From Mortierella alpina (lineage: Eukaryota > Mortierellomycota > Mortierellomycetes > Mortierellales > Mortierellaceae): a stretch of DNA of 64,000 nt. The translations under genes and the position numbers were made by a program. This document shows, piece after piece, positions 50,760-63,200 of this stretch. Below the pieces are notes generated by a model. That model was not told the origin of the DNA. It made no database searches and saw nothing but the letters and a program-made list of their open reading frames with translations. Location: NCBI GenBank assembly GCA_029449245.1, contig JANATF010000018.1:124001-188000 (forward strand). Direction: 5' to 3'. Within the stretch, counting starts at the first letter, position 1. Every line of letters starts with the position of its first letter.

Positions 50760-51070
50760 CTTCTCCTTCAGGGCGTGTCTTACCAACTCGGCGACACCGT
50801 TGATGATCCTGACACAGTCTGCACCAATCTTAAGCTTATCAACTAGAATGCTATGGCCCCAAAGTACGATGCTCTGCCACAACCTCTGCCTGAATTTCAG
50901 CTACGGTAGACACCATCAGCTGCGGATAAATTCTCTCAGTTCTGGTGTCGCGACATCTCACACCGCAATGGAGGTTTTCGAGCTCACTTGTGTCGGCCAG
51001 GTGTTGAGTCGCCATCCTAAGGAAGTCCGGTCTCGAGTACATACAGCTGAAGCGGTTCTGGGTGGGTCAA
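50760..51070 (+). pseudogene. F-box/LRR relic
   Basis: Short decayed duplicate of internal parts of the preceding F-box gene. GDTVDDPDTVCTNLKLIN corresponds to its GESVKDPGTLCTNLRRIN, and the DNA around 50950-51065 resembles 49945-50055, ending in the same CAGCTGAA(G/A)CGGTTCTGGGT. Stops and indels occur throughout. Confidence 0.6.
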
Positions 51071-51953
51071 AGTAACACGGATATTGCAAGAAGAGAGAAG
51101 CGGTGACCCGCGCAAACCCCGTGTAACCGCTGCGAAGGGCGCCTCCTAGGCTCGGCAAAGATTGCACGTCGTCGACTCAGGGTGGAGCCGAACCTAGGCG
51201 CCTCCATAGTAGAGGGCGACATTTTGTCCCTGCCCCTCTGCAGCAAAATTTGCAGGAAGCTGGCGGATGGGTTCAGAGCTTCGCTCGGCATGACACTCAA
51301 TCGATGGCGCTCTATCCTATTTTAGATTTTCTGTTGGCGTGCCTCCTTTTTCCACCCCCCCCCCCCCCCCTCAGATCTTTGAGATGGCTCCGTTTGTCAG
51401 GGCCATCTTGTTTTTTTTATCGGCAGCCCTCCTTGCTCAGCATACCTTTGATCATTCTCACTCCTGTCTGTCTCCCTGATTTACTACTGATTCCTCTCTA
51501 CATGTCCAAATGACAAGACTCGTTTCGTTCAAGACGGAATCAGGTATATAAGAAGTCGCTCAAGGCTAACATCCTGCACTCACACACTTCTCGATCCGCA
51601 ACAGCACTCCCACAGCATTCACACAGCGCTCGTAATAACTACTGCAAGGACCATCCCAAGCACCATCCCCAGCACCATCCCACACCATCTCAGGCACCAT
51701 CGCAAGAGTCGCCGCACGAGCAAGTCCTTGCGTAATCCTCTCAAGAGTACCACAGATCTCCGTTAAGACGTGACTGGAACGCTCCCAAGCAGACCGACAC
51801 AGCGTACACCCTGCACATTCATTACCCTCGCTCTTGTAAGATTACATGACTGGATTGTGATGTTATCAAAGGGTGGCAACGCTAATTGGTACTATATCTG
51901 ACCCAATCTCGCCCTCCCACTCTTCAATCTTAAAAGATACGCTGATTTTAAGA
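51071..51953. other. intergenic, promoter of secreted protein gene
   Basis: Contains a C16 homopolymer at 51355-51370, a TATATAAG element at 51545-51552, and an imperfect CACCATCCC repeat near 51650-51710. Several short ATGs precede the chosen start. No other gene was seen. Confidence 0.45.
51545..51552 (+). promoter_or_regulatory. TATA box candidate
   Basis: TATATAAG followed about 35 bp later by a CA/CT-rich leader (CACTCACACACTTCTC), the usual arrangement of a TATA-driven fungal promoter. The start codon is 400 bp downstream, so the leader is long or contains an intron. Confidence 0.45.
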
Positions 51954-52430
51954 ATGTTTTGCTCCAGAATTTTCCTGATTCTTGTTTCGTTGGCCGTTTG
52001 CTGTACTGCAGAGTTATGTGCTGCGAAAGATTATAAATGCTTAGACTATGGCACATACGTACTGAGCAATGAAGCAGTGTGTGTACGTTGGTCTGAAGAG
52101 TGGCACGAGGATGGTGCAACAAAAGACTGTTGCAAAAATGGAAAACTCGTAACACTGGATGGCCACACGTGGTGTGACTCAAAAAGGCTATATCCACGAA
52201 ACCCAGGCTATGCCGATGCTTTTCGATACTGTGTCCTGTATAAAAAAACATCATTCGTGTTAAGGTGCAAACCCGACGGTAAAACTGGCCGCGGCCGCGG
52301 CCGCCACCCCCACCGCGGCCGCCGCCCCTACCGCCCCAACCGCCCCAACCGCCCCCATCCCCCCCGCCTCGACCGACCCGCTGCCCCCACGGCTTCCGCC
52401 GCCCCCACCCCTTCCCCTACAGATAAATAG
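51954..52430 (+). CDS. small secreted cysteine-rich protein with Arg/Pro-rich tail
   Basis: 158 aa. The first 20 residues, MFCSRIFLILVSLAVCCTAE, are a strong signal peptide. The mature domain of about 80 residues has eight cysteines (LCAAKDYKC, AVCVRW, KDCCKNG, TWCDSK, YCVLYK, LRCKPD), suited to four disulfides. The tail, from about residue 108, is low complexity: GRGRGRHPHRGRRPYRPNRP and then A/P/T-rich. The DNA of the tail is extremely C/G-rich (GGCCGC repeats near 52290-52320), while the domain before it is AT-rich. The family is not recognised. Size, signal peptide and cysteines fit the loose class of fungal small secreted or effector-like proteins; no activity is implied. Confidence 0.7.
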   Translation: MFCSRIFLILVSLAVCCTAELCAAKDYKCLDYGTYVLSNEAVCVRWSEEWHEDGATKDCCKNGKLVTLDGHTWCDSKRLYPRNPGYADAFRYCVLYKKTSFVLRCKPDGKTGRGRGRHPHRGRRPYRPNRPNRPHPPRLDRPAAPTASAAPTPSPTDK

Positions 52431-52989
52431 TCCCTAATATCCTAACTAGTTTGATCCTTGCCTAGTGACTTCAATAATACTCTGCCCAAGCCTTTGAAAC
52501 CCATCTTGCCGTCCCTGTTCACCTCCTCCTTGGTCCTCACTCTTTATGTGGCTCTACCCTCAAGAAAAAGTCAATTCTGCATTGCTTATAGTCTAGATTC
52601 TCGACAATACCTCATGGGGAGATTCTAGATGTGTGTATTTTTCTTGAATATCATAGCGTGAAACCTGAGAAAAAAATGAATAAACGAAAATGAAGAGAAT
52701 AGTCTGCAATCTTTTGCTTCTCTATCTATGACTAAACTGGCCGGGAACATGTGGGCACATCTAGTCCCTTGACAGGGTCATAGGCTTTAGCCGTTAATTC
52801 TTCTGGGATTGAATATGGCACCCTTTAACATCTCATATCACAGGGCGCTTTCAAAGAGACGCGTCTTGGTGAATTGGACGAGGAGTGAGAAAACATTCTC
52901 GTACTCGTCTTTGTCACACCTTACCCCCATTCCCGTGTCTTATCCCCACCGCGACACAAACGCGTTTTACAAAACTGTGGGACGCGTCA
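52431..52989. other. intergenic
   Basis: 3' flank of the secreted-protein gene and 5' side of the pseudouridine synthase gene. An AATAAA-like signal (TGAATAAACG) lies near 52678. No gene was seen. Confidence 0.45.
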
Positions 52990-55217
52990 ATGCAAAGATC
53001 ACTTTCCGACATCCTCTTCCGCATCCGCCCCCATGCGTCTCTCTTACACGCCATCCCGCTCCAGCGTCATCACACCTCAGCCCTTCATCCTTCCCGGTCA
53101 AATGCATCCGCCTCCCAGAAACCAGGACATGCAGCACCAGCACCACCAAGACGAGCACCATCATCACGCGTCAAGCTCCATGTCTCGATCAAGGATCTGC
53201 TCGTCACTGCTGACGAGTCCGGCATGAGACTCGACCGATTCCTAAAACACCGCCTCGATCACGATCCAGAATTGCGCACCACCCCGATTAACAACACTCT
53301 CATCAACAAATGGCTCCGCAAGCGGCTCGTCAAACTCCTTCCATCAGCCGTCGCCCAAGAGTCTGTCACTGCAAGACACTCCTCCTCGCCCCAAAAGTCC
53401 ACGGTCACCACAGGAACCACCCGAACAGAGGAAGGACAGCTCTGGCGTGTACGCGTTGTGCTTCAAGAAGAAGTATCTGCATCCACCACTACTAGTAGTA
53501 GTAGTAGTACCACTGCTGCTATGGCTACTCCTGCTATTACTACAACTACTACGGCTGCTAGATCCGAAAATTCCTTACAGCGACACACGGCGACGACGGG
53601 ACAACCGTTTCTGCCGCTGTCGGATTGGATCGTCTACAAGGACAACAGAATCATCATCCTCAACAAGCCTGCAGGCGTGGCTGTACAAGGCGGCACCGGC
53701 GTCCAAAACTCTATTGATGACTCTCTCTCAGGTACCATATAATACCTGCTATCCAACATCATAAAAAAAAAGGTTGAATACGGGTGCTTTTTCATGCTGA
53801 AGGAATTATTTCCTACCGACCAGAGGTTGCACTTTCTAAAAAGAAAAAAAAAAGAAAACGCCCCGTGCTTGTTTGTTCATTTTTTTTTCTTCGTTTTTGT
53901 TGTGTTGTTGTTAGTCTTGCAAGAGGGCTTTCCCGATCGACCTCGACTTGTGCACAGGCTTGACCAGACCACCTCAGGACTCTTGATCTTGGCAAGGACG
54001 CGAAAGGCGGCTCAGGAACTGACGCGCCGTTTTCATGATGGGACGACTCTAGCTGGTGGTATAGCTGGACCTGTACATGGACCTGGACATGGCGATGGCG
54101 ATGGCGAGGAGAACCCGGAATCAGCGTTGCAGAAAATGGTAGATAATCATTGACAACTTCATTTTTCTCTCTTCTGAATTTTTATTTGTTCATGCCGCAT
54201 TTCTGGAACGCCCGGGAGTGGGGCTAAATGGACACATGTTTTCTCTTGGATAAACGGCATAGTATATCGCGATCGTTGGGTCGACCCATCCAAGCCCCAT
54301 TGCTGGAAGAATGTGTACGAATAAGGATGGGAACGGAGATTCATCACTTACGGATGAACAAAGTCGTTTATCGGGCAATATGATCATTGTCAAGCAAGGC
54401 AAACAGGAGCGGATAGAAATGCAGAAGGAAGATGTAGGCTTTACAGACGGACTCGCAAGCTCAGGACCTGTCTGGCCTTCGGTCACGTATTTCTGCATTG
54501 CAAGCCAAAGCGTTTACAATGGGGTAAGGACTATGGTTCACTCATCAGGTGGTTTTAGCGAGGAGGGGAGGGAACTTGTTAGACGTGCAAATGGCTAACA
54601 GTGAGAATGGAGATACTCGTTTGTTTTTTTCTTTTGATCGAGGATAGATGTATTATGGTGTTCTAAGGCTCTACCCGCGGACAGGACGCAAGCACCAGCT
54701 GCGTGTGCACTGCGCTCAGTTGCTGAAAGGTGCGTGAACGAAGGTGCTGTCTCAGAGCTTTGGACATTGGTGAATCTCACCTCATCTTTTTTTCTTTTCT
54801 TTTCTTTTCTTCTTTTTTTTCTTTTCTGCTTAGCGCCGATACTTGGGGACAAAAAGTACTCTGACAGCAAGAATATGCAAATCGCAGACGAAGGCAAAGG
54901 GAGGATACATCTACACATGTCAAAAATCACATTGAAGGTATGAAGCACAGTCATTTCCCTGCCTGTTATAAAAGAAGAAAAAGTCGCGCGAAACTTGCAG
55001 CTAAGTGCTGCGCCCCTCCGTTCTAATCTCGCTTATACGCCTGGATCTTTTTCAGGGCTGGACCAAGGGTGATAGTGCGGACAGTCTGGACACTGTTGAA
55101 CAACATCCAGGAAACCAACGAAATTGCAATATTCTGGAGGACGGGACGTTGGTTGTGCATGCACCTCTGCCAGAAGATATGAAAAGGACCATGCAGCGAC
55201 TTGGCCTCCATTACTGA
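52990..55217 (+). CDS. RluA-family RNA pseudouridine synthase, probably mitochondrial
   Basis: Isomerises uridine to pseudouridine in structured RNA. Six exons, 52990-53731, 53915-54138, 54263-54523, 54648-54729, 54834-54937 and 55056-55217, give 524 aa with all phases matching. The N-terminus MQRSLSDILFRIRPHASLLH is basic and hydrophobic, as in a mitochondrial presequence. An S4-like RNA-binding segment follows (GMRLDRFLKHRL, INKWLRKRLVKLL). The catalytic domain has IIILNKPAGVAVQGG, then RLVHRLDQTTSGLLILART with the catalytic Asp at about residue 264, and RTGRKHQLRVHCAQLL. Low-complexity S/T inserts separate S4 and catalytic parts. It resembles mitochondrial rRNA synthases such as yeast Pus5 or animal RPUSD4. 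An in-frame ATG at 52885 would lengthen the N-terminus. Confidence 0.85.
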
Positions 55218-55353
55218 TGAGCAAAAGGCACGTAGCTCACAACAGAAATACAAAGCAAGCACGTCGGCTCATTTATTACATCGCAGAGAAAATACTAAGA
55301 AAACACACGCCCACTTTGTTGTACACATCATCCCCTTATGCCCGTCATTCTCA

Positions 55354-58300
55354 TCATGCTGGCAGCGACCTTGTCGGCCGTTTTGCAAAGTGTCGACTCA
55401 CATATCCTGGCCAACCCTCGACAGGAACGTGCGAGTGAATGGTGCAATCCTCGTACAGCTTTTGCACACTTGTGGACGTGTATTCTGGCGTCTTGTTGCC
55501 CATCATCTCGCAGTTCATCTTGACCGAGAGCGCCATCGAAAAAAAGTAGAGCTGTGGTGGTCGTATCCATAAGCAAGAGCAAGGGGTCGTCAGTATGATC
55601 GCCAAAAAAACAACCGTGAAAAATCGCAAGTGCCTATAGACGGGTGGGCGGCCATCAACTGGGAATATATTCGGTGGGAGATGGCACCATACCTGCTTCA
55701 GTCTCTCAAGATCGCCGAGATGCTTGGCCAAGACCTCATCGCCGTCAGTTCCAGACTATGTGCAAAAGTAAAAGTCATCAATTACAGAAGAGCCTTAGCA
55801 TACTGACATAAGAAACACACTGCCGTTATTCCTTCGATTCGATTTTCTCCCCTCACAAGACACGGCATACCTCGTTGCTCGATTCGCCTTCACCACTGCC
55901 CAGTCCGTCATAATCTGGCGGTGCCGGGTACTCTTCCTCTGCATCGACATAGATTGAAACGACGGTGCTCCGCCATGCAGGGTTGCTGTTATGACTGGGG
56001 TGGATGGTTGTCCGCGGGGCTTCAAATAGGGTCGCTTTCTTGATCCCAGAAACCAGTCTATCCACCTGTGATTGTGTGTCCTGCAGAATGCTGTACAGTT
56101 CGTTCATCTTCTTCTGGTGGGAATCGGCCTGGTCACGAATAATCTACAAAAATTCAAACACAAAAAAAAAGTCGCTGCTTGTTAAAAAAGGTGCCCAAAA
56201 CCTCAGTTCCTTTATGCAAAAAGTGCATAGCCGCTGAAAGACAGGCATTGCTTCATACCTGCTCGAGGTCCTTGATGGTCGTTTTGGCATTCTCCATTTG
56301 AACTGCCAACTCTCGGGTCGATGGCTGTATCTGGCCCATATCTCCGCTCATGATCCTATGCCGGCTTGGCCGATCCTGATACTGGTACTGGTACTGCCCA
56401 CTGCCGTAACGCAAGTGCTGCTGATGTTGCTGATGTCCGCCGCCGCTGCTCGATGTGGGTGCAGGGATCTCATAATTCGAGTGCGCACTATCCGGAGACA
56501 TACAATGGCTACGCCTATCCATGCTGCGCCGATCCATTGACGAATAATCTTCATCCACTCCAAACTCACTCAGCAGATTCCGAAGTCGCAAATCTATTTC
56601 ATGGAAAAGTATTATGCAGTGAGTAACACAGTCATGGTGACTTTCCATGTGGCCTCGCCTCTTTTCATCTCTTTTCCTGCCTGTCCTTACCTCCATGGTC
56701 ATAAAACAAGTTTGAAGACTTGACAATTCTCTTGGGTCCAGCCTTGAGTCCGAACGACCATACAGGACCAGGAGCTCGATAGCTCACACTCAGCGACGGT
56801 CCCGTAGACCGAAAGCCCTCCAGCATCTTTCCGTTTCGATGAAAAAACTCGACCACCATGGGATGTTTTCCCGCCTGAAGCAAGATCCGTCCCTCGGCCT
56901 CTGTGGCGTAATGGGATCCGTCATTCTCGACCACGAGCGTGTTGGCGATATATAAAACCGAGCCATCATTCGACGACAACCAGAACGAGTATACGCCATC
57001 CTGAGTGATATCAATATGGGTTGTGAACCTAACTGCAAAGTTGCCCGGCTCCTTGTACACGGGCCGCGCTGAGGAGGTCCCCTGTCTCGTCTGATGAATC
57101 AGGTTGGCGAACTGTGGTCTAAAAAGGTCTCGCTCCGTTGTTTCGTCAATCATAAAGTTGCCAACGATTCCTGCGTGGTCCGGAGGCATCTCGTCAAAAT
57201 TCGGTAGCCAGTCCCACTCTCCCTGATAATATTCAAAGACAACACCTGGCCGGTAGTCGTGGTGCAGACGAGGGTGCTGAAGAAGATGGTTTTGTGAATG
57301 GAGGGTCGGAGAGGCCAAAGGACCCGCGCTCCCTGTCGCTGCTAAAGAAGACGATGACGTTGACGAGTTGAGGCCCTCTCCAGAATGCAAGAAGGGCTGC
57401 ATAGTCGGATGGTGCTGCAGTGGTTGGATTGCATGCCTGCGGGCTCTTGAATTTTCAGCACTTGCATCTGCATGGCAGGTGGAATTGGCGCCTGGAAGAT
57501 ACCTTCCGCCGTCCATACCCTCTTGATCATCCTCCAGTGCTCCATAAACCTCGCTCGCAGCGAGTGGTGCCTTTGATCCAAAGGCGACGACCGCCTCTTT
57601 TGCTACTGCGGCTGCTCCACGGCTTGCCCCTGCGTTCATGGACGCAACCGCGTATGACGCTCCAGATGCCGTAGAGTGCCTTGACTGGGAGGATGGTGAT
57701 GCATGATGCGATCCATGCATTCCGGGGGCAGAAAATCGTCTTGACCGAGACCTTGTTATAGTGCTTCTGGTGCTCCCGGTGCTACCCTGAGGTCTCCTTT
57801 GTCCATCGCTTGATCCCAGCCCCTGTCCATGCGCGCTTTCTCTTAGCGCATCCGCGGCTCTTACAGTACCGACTGCGAGCTGGCTCAGTTCTGCCTCGGA
57901 TGCAGCGCCTTCAACAGTGTCACTCGTGTCACTCGATCGCTCGAGCACATGCCCTTGCATGGTTTGCTGCTGTTGCTCAAGGATCAAGGTTGCGTCCCGA
58001 AGCAGATTCGAGTATTGGCTCTGTTGGTGCTGCTGCTTCTGACGCTGCTGGACTGTATCCACAAGCAGGCCAGCCGCTGCAAAGGATCTCCTGGCTCCCG
58101 AGGGACTCGAGTTGATGTTGTCCTCGGCCAACAAATCGCTCTGCACACTCAATGCTAGGCTCTTGCGGTATTCCGGGGAAGCAAACATCATTTCCTCGGA
58201 TTTTTCGCGTTGAGATTCCAGCTCCGCTTGAAGTTCCTGGTCGTCAAGTAACTGCCAAGACTCGGGCGAGCGAGCGGTTGTGGAAGGGGGTATGCTTGGA

Positions 58301-59010
58301 GACGAAGGGGAGATGATGACGGAGGATGGTTCAGATGAGTGTGGTCCCCTGACAGTCCTCGCAGCGCTGCTCTGCTCGCTAAATGTCTTTGTGTGCCTCC
58401 TGGACTCTGCAACGTACGATGATGGTCGGGACTGGCTGTCTTTGTTGCTCTCTTGCTGGGTTGAATATCGTCGAGGTGGTGCCGCTGTTTGACCAGAGTA
58501 AGTGGTGTTGTAATACCCGTGTGAGTGCTGATGAGAGGAGGTAATAAGGTCACTCTCGAAGGGGTCGCTTTGAGGACCATCCGTTGGGGTGAGAATGTCC
58601 ACGTCCACTGACTCTATGTCAGCCTGCTCGTCGTCTTCTTGGTCTCCATCCTCTGCCTGTTCCGCATGTCGATCATGCGGTCCAGTGGCTGTGCTAAACG
58701 AAAGCGTTGACATGAACGTCTGGGTCGTTGTATTAGAGGAGGATGACAAGGTTGAAGAGATGGAGGAAGTGGACGCTTTGGGGCGAAGAGTGGTAGAAGG
58801 CTGGAAGGTGCCTATAACTTTTGCAATAAACTCGTTGTCGTCTACATGTGAGATGAGAGCCTCGTGTGTTGCTGATATTGATGCCGACGGTGTCGCTGCC
58901 TGCCTGCGTGGCTCCATTTCCTGCCTGCGTGGCTCCATCTCCTGATGGTGTTCGCGAGCGTCCTCTGGTTCCTGCTGGCAGCTGTCCTGTGCGCGGTCTA
59001 TCCGATCCAT
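55354..59010 (-). CDS. PA14-domain protein with disordered N-term and coiled coil
   Basis: Five exons, 59010-56691, 56593-56259, 56143-55871, 55755-55693 and 55551-55354, give 1062 aa. Residues 1-580 are low complexity (S, Q, T) with acidic and poly-Q-like patches. A PA14 domain lies at about 588-745: GVVFEYYQGEWDWLPNFDEM, VRFTTHIDITQDGVYSFWLS, DGSVLYIANTLVVENDGSHY. After it come SFGLKAGPKRIVKSSNLFYD, a Q/Y-rich linker and a predicted coiled coil (ENAKTTIKDLEQIIRDQADS, then YSILQDTQSQVDRLVSGIKK). PA14 is usually a carbohydrate-binding fold in secreted proteins, yet I see no signal peptide here. The last exon is the least certain join. An upstream exon beginning MILGANSASSTQ (near 59200) was considered, but its phase does not fit. 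Confidence 0.75.
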
Positions 59011-60207
59011 GCTGCCGGAAGCATGCTGCCAAGGATGGAGTGCTATTTGGTGGCGGGCGGCAACGAGAGGCAAATGGAAGCTCGTTAATCCACCATCGAC
59101 CTGCTATTAGAGAAACGGGCAACCAAGCTGATGCGAGTAAGAGGGCAGAGAGGTAAAGGGTGGACTGCGTACTTGAAGCCGAGTTTGCTCCCAGAATCAT
59201 GGTCGTTTGCGTGGTTGTTTGTGTTTCCTTGGAGGCGGGCTCTTGATTTTGTGGATGTCCGTTGATGAGAAGGCAAAAAAGAATGCGTTCCTGGACGAGG
59301 ACAGAGGAGGAGAGAGAATGCCACACACGGGGGGGAATGAGATGCACGGCGAGGTTGGGTCTCTGCGAATGGGAATGGCGGCGAATTGTAGGAGGTTGAT
59401 TCGGGGTGAAGGAGGGAAAGAGCGAAGAATTGTGCAGCTGAGCAGGCCGTCGCCTGTCCCTTTTTGTCACGTCAGGGGCCTGCTGCACTGACCACGCGGA
59501 CACGCGCGTTTTCGTTTTTTGTGTCTATGGGACATACATTACTACTGAAGGACACATCGATGCCTCATCCGAGTACCTCTCTCGCTCTCTCTCTCTCTCT
59601 CGCTCTCTTTCTGTCTGTCTTGCTCTGCATTGCAGTTTTCATGCACATGTCCTTCTCACATCGCACCTATGCAGGCAACAGCAGCGTTCACCCTGGAGGC
59701 CACATGTCCTGTGGCATATTTAGACAGACCTCCTCCCGCGTGTCGTTGTCACAATCGAGCCCCTTTTTCAAACCTTGTTTAGCAACCCCTCTTCTTTGTC
59801 GTCCCGTCCATCCCATGACATTCTTCATTCAAGGCCAAACATGGTTGCTCACATCTAGCACAACTGAAAGAAGATCGTGCTACCGCGTATATGATGGATG
59901 GTTCTTTGGTATTGTTTAATGATACATTATGTTTTTTCTTTTAGGTCAGATCATACTACTTTTAACGTTTCGGGTGGCATGAGGGTATGGGGCTGCGTGC
60001 TGTTGGCGGCATAGTCTATGTACATTGGGGTTTCGCAGGAGTGGGTGGGTAGGGGTAGGAGTCTGAACTGGATTGTCTTTCAGGGGTGTCATGTCGCATC
60101 ATTAAATGGTCATTGAAGGTCGTTTGTCGTTTGAGTCGTTATAACGTAGCTCCTGGGTAAAAGGTGGTGGTGGTGGCGGTGAAAGGATCGTGGTCTTTTT
60201 TTGGTCA
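59011..60207. other. intergenic, upstream of PA14 gene
   Basis: Upstream region of the PA14 gene and 3' flank of the phosphatase gene. It includes a CT microsatellite at 59578-59620 and a G/GT-rich stretch near 60160-60185. Coding potential near 59100-59200 (hydrophobic MILGAN frame on the minus strand) could be an unresolved first exon. Confidence 0.4.
59578..59620. repeat. CT microsatellite
   Basis: Imperfect TC/CT run, interrupted by G, in the region upstream of the PA14 gene. Confidence 0.85.
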
Positions 60208-63200
60208 TTAAACATTGCCATACAGGCCACCGGCTTTCTCGGCACCAAGCGTACGCTCCTCCATGCGCATCAACTCGGTGACGAAACCAATGTTGGGGCA
60301 CATGCATGGGCGATGCGTGAGCACATGCTGGTAAGCACGGTTGAGTGGCCAGTGGAGCTGCGTAATCAAGTACGCGATCGTTGCCGTCACGGACCGTGAT
60401 TTGCCAGCTTTGCAGTGCACATAAATGGGGGCATTGGGCGAAGCAGCTATTTTTCAAAAGATCACAAAAGGAATGTTAGAAAACCAAATCATCAGGGAAA
60501 AGGAACCCACGACAAAATGCAGCATCAACCATCAAAAAAAAAATACCTACCGATAATGTCCACGGCCTGCAGCAAGCCGGCGCTGACATCGGCATCGATA
60601 TGATCATAGACGCCAATCTTGTGGTACTCAAACTTGCAGGATTTCGGTTCCGTATTGGCAACAAGGAGATCTTCGCACTCGGTCGCCATGTTCAAGATGC
60701 GCTTCACACCCAATCGCTCCAACTCTGCGACCTGGACCTCGTTGACAATCTCGGGGCCAAGATACAAAAAGTTGGGCAGGATGCACGAAATCTCTTGCTC
60801 TCCGTCGTCCTCCATGCTCTCGCTGTTGAGCGTATCACTATTGTTGTTGCTATTGCCGCTGCTGCTGCCGCTGCTGATGCCGCTGTCACTCGTATACATC
60901 GACTGCTTGGACTCATCCTCTTCACGGATCACGGATGTGGTCGAAGACGATGCTCCCATGGCCGAGTTGAGTGTCGCCAATGAGGACACGGAGCGCTTGC
61001 TGTTCAGCGTCAATCCTGAAAAGTGGACAGAGCCGTGCATAGATCCAGAGCCTGCGGACCACGTTGAACAAGTCTGGTCCGATGGCGAATGGGCCATCTC
61101 CATCGAGTGATTGCTAGCCATGGACATGGCAGGTGACAGCGCTGGGACTTTAAGCCAGCTGCCCTTGGGTTGATGCTGCTGATTGTGCTGTTGAGTGTTG
61201 ATAGGCGGTGGAATCGCCAATGGCTTCGGATTGCAGGTCTGCGAGCGATTCAATGGTGCGGGGCGCTGAAGCGACTTTGTGTTGAGCGAGAACAAACTCT
61301 CTCTCCTGACAGGTGTCTTCGGCTTGGGTGTGAATACTACTGAGGTGTCAATTGCTAGAGACGGTTTCCGGGCCATGCCAGCAGGACGCGTACTAGACGT
61401 CTCAGAATTGTCCTCAGAAGCCACGGAGGGTACGGCCAGGGCCATTTCCACGTCCTTGTCATCGCCTTGCATCGCAGGCGAGAGACTCGGCGAGGGAGAC
61501 GCCGTGAATCTTTCAAGGGGGTCACTATCCTCGGGACGGACCAAAAACTTTTCGCCAGCATCCCAGGACTGGAAGGCTTCAAATCCTCCCTCCAGATACC
61601 ACAGTCGGATCGGCGCTCCTGAGAAGCAGGCGGCTCCTCCACCGCGCTCGAGAACATGGAGCAAGGTCCACGCCGCACTGGCAGATCGACCAAAATTTTC
61701 CTCTCCTGACTTCATGTCTTGATCCAGGATGACCACGTCGTGCCCCTCTTCCTCAGAGGCTTCTTGCCGCCAGCTATCCAGGATTTGATAGTAAAGATCC
61801 TTGTCCGATGGCATGGTGATGAACGACTCTAGCGCCAGAGAGGATACAGTACCCGACTTGCTCATGCGTCGGTATCGCCTTACGAGCAAGGTGGGCAGGT
61901 TGATGTTGATTGAGTTGGTGATAAAGAGAGGGTGAAAGTCTGGGTTGGGCCTCAAGTCGAGAATCAAGGGAAGAGCCTGTTGGCGCCGTGAACCAGCACT
62001 GGCGGACAATGATCGTTGATCCAGATCGAGAAGGTGTGCCAACCTTGCGGCGGAGAGCCCAGAGGCAGGGAAGGGGGTCGTTTCTGATCGCTCGGGGGAA
62101 GTGATCGAGGTGCATGCTGTAGAAAAGGAGGGCGAGGATGGAGAAGGATATGAGGATGCTGCAGAGGCGTCTGTGTTGGGTGACAATGAATTGGAGAAAG
62201 ACGGAGGAGAGCAGGAGAGTGCTGCAGGGAAGGATGGGGGCGACGGTGAAGTTGGAGTGGCCAGGATGGTCTTTAGAATCGGAGGCTGGAGGAGTGTAAA
62301 CTCGCTGGCGCTTGGCTGAGGGGTTGGCGTTACGATGGAGAGAGCGATGGGCTTGTGCGCGTCCACAGTCGACAACGAACCAGCGTTGTCGGACTGTTCT
62401 GATCGTGCAGTAGATGTGTGGAGTGATGCAGTGGAGGCGATGGAGGCGATGGCAAGCGTGGGACTAAGGGCAGTGGAGGCGATGGTGGACAATGGTGGAG
62501 GGGAGGGTGTCCTTGAAGGAGTCATCCTTGCAGACATGGTATTCCGGCCATAGTAGTATTTTTGGAGCGAGATCCTCTTGGAAGGCGACTTGCCTGTGGA
62601 ATGCTGCGAATGATGGCTGTGGCTATGGGAGGGGTTGTAATGCGGGTGGATGTTTCCGTTGTAGGCATAGGCCGAGGGAGGGGTGAGCATGAAGGTGGTG
62701 GAGTGGTACGGCGAGACGACGTCGAGGGCAGACGGGGCCGAGTTCTTCTTTGAGAGCACCTCCTTCATGTGGCTCGTTCGCGGCCATGTCCTCGTGGGCT
62801 TCTTGAGCGCGGGGTCGATCATTTGCTGCAGCCTCTTCTGCTGCAGATCCGCATGTTGCTTGTGCAGCTTCTCGTCGTTGTGGCTGACTGTGTGGGTGTG
62901 CGTGTGCGAGGGGCAATGCAGGTCGGTGTTGGAGGAGCATGTGGGGCGTGTGAGGTGGATTGTGGGGGCGAAGCAATAAGAAAAAAAAAGTGGCGGGAAA
63001 AGAGACGGAGAATGAGAATGCGGAGCGCATGCAATTAGGCGTCGAGCGAGTCAATTACGGAGGGGGCGCAAAGAGGAAAAGTAATTCGATTAGCGCCGTG
63101 TGTGTCAGAGGCAAACATTTGCAGGCATATATTTATAGACACAGCACGCAAGTGGTCGGCCCAACCACGCCCGCCACAGCAGTCCGTCCGGTCGGGCCTA

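Noticed and set aside
59085-59220. first exon MILGANSASSTQSTLYLSAL giving the PA14 protein a membrane segment
   Set aside because: The available GT donors have a phase that does not join to the main exon at TAATAG or TAGCAG without a frameshift. It was left as an unresolved possibility.
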